Shown here: one piece after another, positions 42,682-53,737 of the stretch
How the letters are laid out: the number at the start of each line of letters is the position of its first letter
Position numbering within the stretch: the stretch's first letter is position 1
NCBI GenBank assembly: GCA_025917655.1
Contig: CP084615.1
Coordinates: 1,922,001-1,986,000 of the forward strand
DNA length: 64,000 bases
Reading direction: 5' to 3'
DNA from: Chlorella sorokiniana
Lineage: Eukaryota; Chlorophyta; Trebouxiophyceae; Chlorellales; Chlorellaceae
Translations under genes and position numbers: made by a program
The notes under the pieces: generated by a model
Databases searched by the model: none
What the model was told of the DNA's origin: nothing
What the model saw: only the letters and a program-made list of their open reading frames with translations

Positions 42682-43770
42682 TCAGCGGGCGGACACCTCG
42701 CTGTCGAGGAAGCGCAGCAGCTCGCGGTTGAAGGCCTTCGGGTTGTCCAGGTAGCAGGCGTGGCGCGCATTGGGGATCAGCAGCAGCTGCACGCGGGGCA
42801 GCGCGTCCTCCAGCAGCGCGTAGTCTGGCCGCATCCCGTCGTGCTCGCCGTACACAGCCAGCACCTTGAGCTGCCAGGCGGCGGGGAGGGGAAGCAGGGG
42901 GAATGAGAGCAAGCAGCAAGGCCAACCGCATGCTGCGCAGCAAGTCCGCATCCGACAGGCAAGGAGGCAGGGGAGTCGGCAACACGGGTGCAGCAGGGAG
43001 TTCGACCCTTGGCACCTTTCCAAATCAGCTCCTGCCCCAATCCTCGCACCTGTGGCTTGTCTGCTGCTGCAGCCAGCACGCCCTTCGGCAGCCATTGCTT
43101 TAGGCCCGCAGGTGCCACCGCCACCCACGCTGTCAAGTCGTCCGCGTGGTTGGCCAGCCAAGGCAGCAAGTAGCTCCCAGACATGCTGGGCGTAACCAAA
43201 ACTAGCGGCTTCGCCACACGTAGCGCCTGCAGCAACTCCTCCAGAAACGCACCGCGCTGCTCTGCAGGCAGTGGCTGTCCACCCGTGGCACCGTGCCCCG
43301 GCAAGTCCACAGCAACCGCTCGCACGCCGGTCTGGTCCAGTGCATCCAGCGTGCCGGTCTCATTCCACGTTGCAGCCTGGAAGGCTTGGCCGTGCAGCAG
43401 CACAACAGTGGTTGCACTCCCTGCTGGACAGAAGAATTGGGACTCAAAGGCCTGCAGAGATGGCTTGGTCGAGATACAGCACAAGCACGGTAACAGGCGA
43501 GGCCCCGGCAAGGATGTAAGCAGAAGGCGTGGGTCTCATCTCCTGCAAGTGACAGAACTCAATCGCATGCTGCCACTCACATCCTTCGGCATTGTTCACC
43601 GCCAGGAAGTGAACTGCTCTGCCCTTAACCTTCACGCTGCTGCAGGAAGCTCAGGTAAAGACGTCAGTGGGTGGGCGCCGGGTGGGCGCCGGGCACCAAC
43701 AACCAAAGCCCAGCGTTGAATTGCATGCTTCGATGCTTCCTTACGATGATTGTATTGCTCCTGATGCCAT
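42682..43770 (-). CDS. ABHD14-like alpha/beta hydrolase
   Basis: A tiny first exon (43770-43745, MASGAIQSS) joins in phase to 43639 onward (SVKVKGRAVHFLAVNNAEG). The next exon gives TTVVLLHGQAFQAATW, VRAVAVDLPGHGATGG, the nucleophile elbow VTPSMSGSYLLPWL and AWVAVAPAGLKQW. The last exon has KVLAVYGEHDGMRPDYALL (acid), IPNARHACYLDNPKAFN (histidine) and ends FLDSEVSAR. The PSMSG elbow, rather than GxSxG, is the mark of the ABHD14/CIB subgroup (SPSLSG in animals). The protein is about 240 residues, soluble and uninterrupted. Substrate unknown; ABHD14 relatives include enzymes acting on acylated small molecules. Confidence 0.83.
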
Positions 43771-44097
43771 TTCAGCCGTTGGAGGGGCGGGTTTTCGGAG
43801 AGAGAGAAAAAGCAAGACAACAAGAACGAGCCCCCGAGTATTTTGGTAGCGGGAGAGACTCTCCGGATCGTCATTGGCGCAACGCAAGGGAATGAACAGG
43901 CTCCGAGACGGACAAGGGTGTGCAGTGAGGGAACGTGAGCAGTACAATTCCTCCTTCAAGAATTGTAAGGACTCAAAACTCACACGTTATCCGTGAAACG
44001 TATCATATTGGAGAAGGTCACACACGGCAGTGCGGCGTTCAAATCTGCTTGTTTTGGGGGGTGGTCACAGTCGACTCGGACAGCGGCTGTAACAATG
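43771..44097. promoter_or_regulatory. Divergent intergenic region ABHD14-like / PAN-like
   Basis: About 330 bases, less GC-rich than the genes, hold both promoters. No discrete element is claimed. Confidence 0.45.
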
Positions 44098-45303
44098 GGC
44101 AGCGACACACTGAAGGGTCGAAGAACAGGGGCCTTGCGCCCTGCCATAGCGGGCCTGGTTTTTATAGCGGCACTGGTTCTGTCTCATTCGCGTTCTCAGC
44201 CCTCCTTACAAAAAACAGCAGTAGCGGAGCAGCGATAAACGTTGGATTAGGTACGGAACAATTGGTGTAGCACAGCACCTTGGATGCTATGTTGCCGCCA
44301 CAACTTCTTTCCTGTCCCGCCTGCTCATGTTTACCATCATGGCCTGCACCCGCCTGGCATGGACCAACCCTTTGTCTGCCGTCGTCAGGCAGCGATGACA
44401 CGGCGGCAACGCAGCAGCAGGGCGCAGCGGCAGGGGAGCGGCGGCAAGACCCAGCGCTTGCGGAGGCGCAGAAGGTGATGGAGACTCGGGTGTGCGGCAG
44501 CCCCGCGGTGGACGGCTACGCTCACGTCAAGCCCGAGTGCCTGGAGGGATCGCCCACCAACCAATGGTGGCAGCAGCACAAGCCCAGCCCAGATGACCTG
44601 GACATCCACATTGAGCGGCTGGCAGACTATGACGGTCTGGCGGGTGCGCCTGCAGGGTGGCGCCGCCACCCGTAACGCCTGGGGCCATGCTGGGCATGGT
44701 TCAGGACACCTCTGCACTTGAGCTGCCGCACACCCAGCAATTGCTTGCCTGGAGCGATGCGACGTTGCTGCTGGGCTCCTGATGCATGCAGTTGGTTGGG
44801 GCATTGGCAACACCAAGGCCAGCGTGGAGGAGTGCGCTGAGGCCTGTCGGCAGCATGTGCCCAAGGGGCCCAGCGATGGTGAGGATGACGCTAACACCAG
44901 CCTTTCAAGATTTTTCTGCGAGGTTCCATGCAGCTCCTGTCCAGCCATCGCTACACGGCGCATGATGTGCCCGTGCAGCTGCAACAGCCTACCAGCCCCT
45001 GCCCCGACTCCCCCTTCGGTGCGTGCAGGACCCTTTGGAAGCCTGCCCTGCAATGCCTTTGCCTTCTGCGCGCACGACAGCTGCTTCGAGCCCGACGCTC
45101 ACACGCACAGCAAGGGCGACTGCTGGCTGAAGTTCACTGAAGCGCCAGCCAGCCCCGAAGTCAACATGCGCGGCCGGCTGAGCCTGGGTGCGCAGCAGCG
45201 GCACCCGCAGGCACCCAAGGAGGTGCAGTGGCATGCCGGCGTATTGCTGCCGCATGGTGTGCAGCTAAAAAACGGCAGCTGGAGCCCGCGCCACCAGTGG
45301 TGA
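44098..45303 (+). CDS. Type II membrane protein with a PAN/Apple-like Cys-rich domain
   Basis: Exon 1 starts MGSDTLKGRRTGALRPAIAG followed by a hydrophobic anchor (LVFIAALVLSH), typical of Golgi type II proteins. Downstream exons give QKVMETRVCGSPAVDGYAHV, WQQHKPSPDDLDIH, then TKASVEECAEACRQHVP and LPCNAFAFCAHDSCFEPDAH with KGDCWLKFTEAPASPEVN. The spacing of Cys with 'VEECAEAC...CNAFAFC...CWLK' resembles PAN/Apple domains, which bind proteins or sugars. It ends KNGSWSPRHQW. No catalytic domain is visible. The role is unknown, perhaps glycoprotein or cell-wall processing. Exon boundaries between about 44235 and 44390 are uncertain. Confidence 0.62.
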
Positions 45304-45704
45304 TGCCTGCCAGCTGTCACCACCCTGCCTGTTGATTTCATGCTGTAAGCTTGTTGTATGGTCACGGCCACGGGGACGGTGCTGAGGGCGGGCTTGGGGC
45401 TTGCGGCGTCACAAGCAGCATGGCGATCTGCCTACAGTGCTGAGGGGGCAGTTGGAGTTTACACAGCCTACGTAACGGTTGGCCAAGTTGTACATTGTGA
45501 GAGAACAAGCAGGGCGGGGAATACCGCCCATGCAAAGCTTTGCAGAAAGCTACCTGGTTCCTAAGGCGGCCTAGCAGGCAAGAAATCAGCTTTCTTATAC
45601 GAAGCAAAGCAGGCGGGAAAACTGGGTGGCACATCAAGGAGGCCGGGAGGGTTGAGCGGCTGGGTCGAAATCCTATTGCGCGATGCATCCGTAGCAAGCG
45701 ATGG
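45304..45704. other. Convergent intergenic region, no gene seen
   Basis: The 3' flanks of the PAN-like gene and the E2 gene face each other. No third gene is evident. Confidence 0.5.
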
Positions 45705-46776
<1,072 letters not shown>

Positions 46777-47106
46777 TATCGCGGGCGCTGCAGCAAACTT
46801 GAATGCCAACTGGGCGAGCTTGAATAGGCCGACTGTTGAACCGAGCAAAAACAGATGGCGCGGGCGTAAGATCAATAGACAGGAGGCTGGGGCAGCGATA
46901 TATTTACCGAGGGGCAGCTAGCTGCAGCCTCATGCGTCGGTGACGTGGCGCCTCCGACCGGTGGCAATCCTGCAGTCGAGTTTGACCCCAACCTGTCCAC
47001 CGACGCCAGGAGGCCCAAGCTCACTTTATTGCAGAGCATCGTAGGTATTCAAATTTTTCAAAGGATATTGTCCAACTGCCGCTGTGCTCGTGCACCATTC
47101 CTGGGC
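46777..47106. other. Intergenic, no gene seen
   Basis: The E2 promoter side and the 3' flank of the coiled-coil gene, both on the minus strand, lie here. Confidence 0.5.
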
Positions 47107-50100
47107 TCACGGCGACGCACCCACTACAGGCTGCCGCGTGGCCACCACAGACTTGAGCCATTGGTCGTAGCTGCTCATCAAGCTCTTGTTCTCGCGCTTG
47201 TAAGCCTCCAGCTTCTTGTGCATGGCCTCCAGCGCAGCCTGGCTGCCGTTGTACGACTCTTGGGCATGCGCTGCTGCCGCCGCCGCGTCGCCCATGGCGG
47301 ACTGCAAGGTGGGGTGGGGCGCAACAGGACGCTGGGAGGGGTGGCGATCCTGGCCGAGGATTCGCACAAGCGGCAAGCTGTCAGACCAGCCGAAACACCG
47401 AAACAGCCTGCCTCACCTCCAGGTCATCCACCCGCCGCCTCAGCCCCCGCATCTCCTGCACCGCCGCCAGCTTGGCTGCCTCCTCTGCCTGCACCCACAT
47501 GCAAACCGATTCGGCCCCGAACAACACTTATTTGCATGGTCGATTCTAGGTGTCCGCAGCCAACGCCCAAGCACCCTGTGCCCTCCCCCTTGCGCACCTG
47601 CAGGCGCGCTAGCGTGTCGGCCAGCAGCCCGCTCCTCTCTTTCTGCTCCTTGATGTGGCTGCCACTGAGCGCCGCCAGCTCCCCCGCAGCCGGCTCGCCC
47701 GCCCCTGCTCCTCCTCCAGCTGCGCCCGCAGCGCGCACAGTGTTGCTGCGCCGCCTCCAGCTCCGCCCGCGCCGCCGCCGAGCCCTGCTCCGCAGCAGAC
47801 AGCTCCTCCCGCGCCTGGGCGAGGTCGGCGCGTGCCGCGGCCAGCCGCGCCTCCAGGCCCCGCACCGCCTGCTCCTGCCCCTGCCGCTGGCTGGCGGCGG
47901 CGGCGGACTCCACGGCAGCCTGGCCCGTCAGCTGGTGCAGCGCATCCTCCAGCTCCTGCCAGGCCACCAGGCAAGACGCATTGCCACGTTGGTAAGGACG
48001 CCTGAAACTGTGGCACGCCCACCCATGCGCCCCTGCGCTCCTGCGCAAAGAGCGAAACGTACAAAAGGCGACCCTGCACCGCCCGCAGCGAAACCGGCCA
48101 GCCGCACCTTGGTGCGCAGGTCGCGCCGCGCCAGCTCCAGCTGCCTCTCGTCCGCCTCCTCCTGCAGCTGGCGGCAGTGCCTCTGCCACCCGGCCGCCTC
48201 CTCCTGCCCCGCTTGCAGCTCCCGGCGCACACAGCCCAGCTCCGCCTCAGCTTCCTGCATGCACAGCCCCACGAAGGCAGGTGAAATTACTCACATGCAC
48301 TCCACTGCTGACTGCCAAAACTACAGAAACCCAACCCAGCCTCTCGACCAGCACCACGAGCAGCGAGTGGTGGCCTGCGAGGGCGCGGGTGCTGCACCTG
48401 CCCGGCCCGGCAATGCACCGACCTGCAGGGCGGCAGCCACCTCGCCCTTCTCCTGGCGCAGCGCCTCCACAGCGCCCCGCAGCTTGTCAGCCTGCCTCTG
48501 CATCGCCTCTCCCTCCGCCTCCTTCTCCCTGGCGCCGTCCAGCAGCAGCTTGAAGGCGGCCTGGGCCTCTGACAGCAGCTCTCGCACCTCCTGACGGGCG
48601 GGATGGCGGCGAGGAGCAACAACAACGGCGTGTCTTGGGCACACAAACAACAGCAGCCAACTATTGGGAGGGATGCTGTCAGCGACCATGGATCTCAATA
48701 GCTGCCGCCCGCTCCCCTCACCTTGAGCTCCTCCTGCCCCCTCTCCACCTCCGCAGCCAGGCCAGGCACGTTGGCCGCCTGCCGCGAGAACTCTGCCAGC
48801 TGCAGGGGAGGGACAGGGAGATGCGGAGTCACCCCAGTTCACTGCCCTGCATGGGCTGTGAAGACACAACAACCAGCTGCAAATCTGTGGATGGCATGCA
48901 TGCCTGCCGAGAGAGCAAGCGCATCACTTGCCTTGTCCGCCGTCGAGCGCGCCTCTGCCCGAGCCCTGCCCAGCTCCTCGCGGCACTGCTCCAGCTGCCG
49001 GCAGGTGCCGTCGTGCTCCGCCTTCAGGTCGTCATAGTGCGCCTGCAGGCAGAGGGCTGGTGCCCAGGGAATGTCATCCCGGGTGCTCGTACAGCATAAG
49101 AGACGGGGTGCGCACAGACCCCGGCTCCTCGCTGTGTGCCGTGGCTCCAGGCAGATGGCCCCTGCACCCCAGCCAGCCCAGGCCTTGCCTCCTTGGCAAT
49201 GTAGAGCGCCGCCGCTGCCTCCATCTCCCCCATCTGCTCGCGCACCAGGGACGCCCCCTGCACGGCCTCCGCCTGCCCCTGCTGCGCTCGCGCCAGCTGC
49301 TCCTGGGCGGCCAGCAGCTTCTGGCGGTCCTGCCTGGCTGCGGCCTCAGCTGCCGCACGCCCGCTGCAGCCGCCTCCGCCGCTGCCTGCGATGCCCGCAG
49401 CTCCGCTTGCAGCTCGCTGTTGCGGCTGCTCAGGCTGCGAGGCGAGGGAGGAAAAGGGGGTGAGCCTGCCATTAGCAGTGGGTCCAAAGCACGCCACGCC
49501 AGCATCGCATGCGTGTGACTGCATGACGCAGGCGCAGGGATTCCCTGTCCCCCACCTGCGCAGGCTGGCTTCCAGCTCCGCGCTCTTCTTCTGTGCAGCC
49601 TCTCGGGTGTGCTTCTCCTGTGCCACCGCCGTTTTCAGGCCCTCCACCTCAGCCTGGAGGGTGGAAGAGTTGTTGAAGGGCTCTGAACGTTTGTGCCGGC
49701 GAAGCCTCGAACGCAGCTTGAAACAGCAGCACAACAGCCGCCTGCACTCAGCAGGCCCCTGCCTGCGCACCAGCAGGCCCGCCAGCTGCAGCCGCCCCTG
49801 GCTGTGGGCCGCCTCCGCCTCCAGCCGCGCCTCTCGCAGCTCCGCCGCCTCGAGCCGCGCCACCTCCGCCTGCTGCTCCAGCCCCTTCACGGCCACAGCT
49901 GCGCTGCTGGCCTTGTCAGCGGCGCGCCCCGCCTCCAGCTCCGCATTCAACCTGCAATTACACGCATGGCAAGTCCAGGTGCGCGCATTGTGATCGATCA
50001 AAAGGCGGCGCGCAACAAATTGAAGTGCAGCATTGCTCTCATCCAGCATGGTGCCGCTGGACCCGCCTGAGGAGGTGCTCCGCCTGCAGCCGCTTGTGCA

Positions 50101-50832
50101 GGTCCTTCACCCGCTCCTGGTGCGCTGCCTCCAGCTCGGCCCGGCCGCGGCACTCCTCCGCCAGGCGCTCGCGCAGCGTGGCAAGCCGCTCCTGGGCAGG
50201 CATGGGGTGGAGGAGGGGAAGCAGAGTGAGGGCGGACTGCCTGTGACGAGAGGGCCCATGCTTGTGCCAACGACTACATCCTTGCGCACTGCAGAGCGCC
50301 AGGTAAAGGGGCGGATGCCTCCTGGATTGAGGTCTGTGCAGCAGTCTGTTGGTGCTGCCGCTCACCTGCTCTGCCTTGAAGCGCCCCGCCAGGGCTGACA
50401 GCTCGCCGCGCAGCGCCCCACCTCCCGCTCCGCCTCCTGCCGTGCCCGTGCCAGATGCGCCGCCAGCTGCGCGTTGGTGCTGCGCATGCCCCTGACCTGG
50501 GCGTGCGCCTGCGCCGCCTGCTGCCGCGCCCGCTCGCACTCGAGAGCACGCGTACCGCCGGACAGGAGGAAGTTTCGGGGTCGCTGGCAGCTAGGCTGCC
50601 ATCACGGCTGCTTCGTGGCGTGCCTGAGGGAGCAGGGTACCAGAAGGCCTGGTGTCAGGCAAGGGCAGTGACCACAGGTGTGCCGGCGGCGGGTGGGCAG
50701 CCGCCGCTGGTCCTCACATCGTTTAGGGGCCGCTGGCAGGTGTCGGCGGGAGCCTCGCGGGCTGTGAATGATGAACACTGTAGTATCCTCCTCCGTAGAA
50801 GGAAGCGCCACCCGCAGGAGCGCCTCAGACAT
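47107..50832 (-). CDS. Long coiled-coil protein, function unknown
   Basis: The minus-strand start MSEALLRVALPSTEEDTTVF is at 50832. It is followed by a dozen or more exons of nearly continuous coiled coil: ERLATLRERLAEECRGRAEL, VEGLKTAVAQEKHTREAAQK, ELGRARAEARSTADKA, LLSEAQAAFKLLLDGAREKE, QARGLEARL-type repeats and KEQKERSGLLADTLARLQ. It ends at 47107 after MHKKLEAYKRENKSLMSSYD and QWLKSVVATRQP. Such proteins are usually structural: basal body, centrosome, Golgi tether or nuclear scaffold. Nothing specific identifies which. At least two one-base frame breaks occur (about 49360 and 47750). The short N-terminal domain before the coil is the only part likely to be diagnostic. Confidence 0.7.
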
Positions 50833-51096
50833 GTCGAAATTGGCGGGTGAGCGCTGACCCTGCGGCCCGATCCCAAAGCGCCCAAACGCGTCAAATTGGA
50901 ACCAAGAATGGTTGTGGGGATGACAGGCCGTCTCGCGGCGCCCCTGTGGATGACTTGGCTCACGCACCTTCGTGGAGCGACCCGGGGGCAGTGCTCCCGC
51001 GTTCTTATGTGCGTCGCGGACCACCCACCCATTGTTCTTCCGGCCCCTGAAGCCGGATTACCGACTAATAGAGCTCTCCGCCGCACCGTAGCAGCT
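50833..51096. promoter_or_regulatory. Divergent intergenic region coiled-coil / KH protein
   Basis: About 260 bases separate divergent start codons. No element is identified. Confidence 0.45.
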
Positions 51097-52776
51097 ATGC
51101 AGGCAGCAGCCGCTCTTCTGCAGAACACGGGGTTCCCTGGGGCCGCCCAGGCCAAGACAGGGACCCTTTCAGCCAGCCGTGCAGCCGGTAGCAGCGCTGC
51201 TCTGCGTCCTGCCGCCAAGACACCCCAGACATTCGGCAAGCAGTCGCTCTCCCACAAGGCCCGCGTTTTCACCGCGGCGGCAGTTACCGAGGCCCCTCCC
51301 ACGCCCGTGGTGGCCACTGCGCCCTCTGTGTGAGTGGGCTGCGCGCGATGTGTGGCGTCAGAGCCCCGCGAGCGGTGCCGCCACATGCTATCGCATGGCG
51401 CTGGACTGTGCGTGCCGGGCTCTGCCTTATGCTCACGTGGATGCGCCCTGCTGCGTGCCCTTCCCCTGTGCAGCGATTCTGATCGCGATGCGCGCAGCAT
51501 CAACGACACCGGCCTCCAGTTCAAGTTCCTGGTGCCTGCCAGCGTGGTGGGCGCCGTGCTCGGCCGCGGCGGCTCCACCGTCGCCGCCATCAAGCGCGAG
51601 ACGGGCGCGTACGTGCAGTTCACGCGCCCGGCACCGCCACCAACACCCCCAAGGAGCGCATGATGATCGTGGCGGTGGAGGGGTGCAGCAGCTGGCCGAC
51701 GCCGTGGCCATGGTGCTGGAGGCGGTGCAGGCTGAGGGCGCGCTGGACAAGCTGCGCACCAAGCAGTTTGCCGCCGACAAGATCTTCTTCCAGCAGGTGC
51801 GCCGGCTGCAGGGGCCCCGGAGGACGGATGCCCTGGCGGGCCCGGTCTGCCTGGCCAGCACCCTTGCTGGTGGCGGCGCGCAGCTCGGTGTGGCTGCGCT
51901 GGTGACGGTCGGTGCTGCGTGTGCACCAGTCCTCCAAGGCAGACATCCCAATGCGGAGAAGCGCCCCCAAAACACACGCTCACACGCCTGTCCCCCCCCA
52001 CCGCAGGTCATCCCCGCCATGTGCGCGGGCAAGGTGATGGGGCCCGGCGGCGAGGCGATCAAGGCGCTGGGGGCGCAGCGCGGGTGCAGCGTGGTGGTGG
52101 AGTCGAAGAACCCCAACGCCGCCTTTGTGCCCTTCCGCCTCGTCAACTACCTGGCCCCGGCACAGCCGAGGTGGCCGCCGCGGTGGCGGAGGTGGCACAG
52201 CTGGTGTGCCAGGAGGAAAAGTACGAGGGCGCCATCCGCGAGCTCAACTCGGTGTGCTTCCGGATCGTGGAGATCCCGGAGCGGCGCGTGGGCGCGCTGC
52301 TGGGCCCCTCGGGCGCCCACATCAAGAGCCTGCAGGAGGTGCTGCGCTGCAAGATGGGCGTCGCAGACTCCACCTCCAAGCCCGGCAGCCGCTTCGTCAG
52401 GTGCGTGCCACGCTGCGCAGAGCGGGCGGGTGCCGGACGCTGGGGCAGCACTCCCAGCGACTGCTGCTGCTGCTGCTGCTCCTGCTGGTTGAGTCAACGT
52501 GGAGCGGGCCAGCGGCCAGGCTGGGGCATCTTTCTGTGTGCCACCCCACCCCCCACACACGTCGATTCCCTCCCCCCTCCTCCCTCCTGCCCGCAGCATC
52601 TGGGGCTCCCCCTGAACGTCAAGGTGGCGGTGGATGTGGTCATGCTGGCCACCGGCCTCCTGCAGCAGCAGATGGCGGCGGAGGGCAGCAGCGCGCCCTC
52701 CACCCCCCGCAGCACGCGCTTCTCCGGCAGCTTTGCCGCCTCGGCAGCCCCCTCCGTCAACGGCGACCTGGAGTGA
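51097..52776 (+). CDS. KH-domain RNA-binding protein (PCBP/Nova-like, three KH repeats)
   Basis: The N-terminus (MQAAAALLQNTGFPGAAQAK) is Ala/Ser/Thr-rich and could be an organelle leader. KH1 reads LQFKFLVPASVVGAVLGRGG then IKRETGAYVQF; the GxxG loop is GRGG. KH2 has AMCAGKVMGPGGEAIKAL (loop GPGG) and GCSVVVESKNP. KH3 has CFRIVEIPERRVGALLGPSG (loop GPSG) with LQEVLRCKMGVADS. The last exon has VKVAVDVVMLATGLLQQQMA and ends SAAPSVNGDLE. KH proteins bind short single-stranded C/U-rich RNA and act in splicing, stability or translation. Three one-base frame breaks lie at about 51630, 51680 and 52155, each beside a C/G run. The gene is otherwise well formed, so it is called functional with sequence errors. 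Confidence 0.85.
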
Positions 52777-53737
52777 GCCGACAGCGCCCGGGCGGACCCT
52801 GCGCTGCATGGCGGCGCACCGCCAGCCTTTGCCAGCGCGTGGAGTGTAGAATTTAGGCCTGCGCAGGCCGCCTAAGGACGTGCGGCGGGACGGTGGGCGG
52901 CGCGCATTTGCGTGCCCGCTGACTTGTCGCCTGGCGTCGCTGCCTGGCCAAGCGCATGTGCTACCCCTTGCATGTGCTACCCCTTTCCCATGCCTTCTCA
53001 GCCCTGCTGCCTTGGCAGCGCATCCCGCGCTGCCCTGCTTGTGCGGCGGCCGGTGTACGAAGCTGCTTCCTTTCAACACTTCTTGCCCCTATGGGCTCTA
53101 TGGCACCGTGGGTTGGCCGTGCGGGCTCAGTGGAACCGCCCCACCCTGCTGCCTCCCCGTCTCCCCTCTTTTGCCCCGCCTCCTACCTTGTCCCTTCATG
53201 CTTCCTTCTGTTTCCTCGCTGATGTTCCCTATTACTAGGTAGCTGCAACACTGATCCAGGAGATTTGGACATGTGTGGCACTTTGCGACGCCCGAATGGT
53301 CGCCAGCCGCGTGCCTGCTCCAGCCAACAAGATGCGTGCATGCCGTGTCCCTCTCCTCCCCCTCGGCTCACCAACGTTCCAACGATTTTATTGCAACCAT
53401 TTCCAATCAAACCATTCGTTGACGTCCACCAACCCGCCCAACCAACAAGCCCAGTGGTGGTGTAAGTTTTGCAATGTCCAGCCAGCCATAGGCTTCTGGA
53501 AGGGGGTGACTTACAACAAGCAGCAGCACAGCAGTCACAACAGTTCTGGCAGTAGCCTGAGCATGGCAGAACAGGTAGGCAAGCGCAAACAATGAAAATT
53601 AATCAAACTGGGGGAGTGTTCTGGCGGCGAGGGGTTGAGTTCGGTTGATACCCTAGCCGCCTGCAAGGCCTTGCTGCAACACATCGGGCGCCCGCAACCA
53701 GGGCTGCCCAGCTGGCGCTGCACGTCGGGGGCGGACG
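52777..53737. other. Convergent intergenic region, no gene seen
   Basis: About 960 bases between the KH gene stop and the cysteinyl-tRNA synthetase stop hold both 3' UTRs. Small open frames (for example 53407-53592 minus) lack recognisable features. Confidence 0.5.

Noticed and set aside
44020-44060. tRNA-like T-arm around GTTCAAATC
   Set aside because: The flanking bases do not pair as a T-stem, and no acceptor, D or anticodon arm is found nearby.
50655-52001. 448-codon minus-strand frame across the coiled-coil/KH divergent region
   Set aside because: It is a shadow of the KH exons in GC-rich sequence. It contains the true MSEALL start of the coiled-coil gene in another frame.
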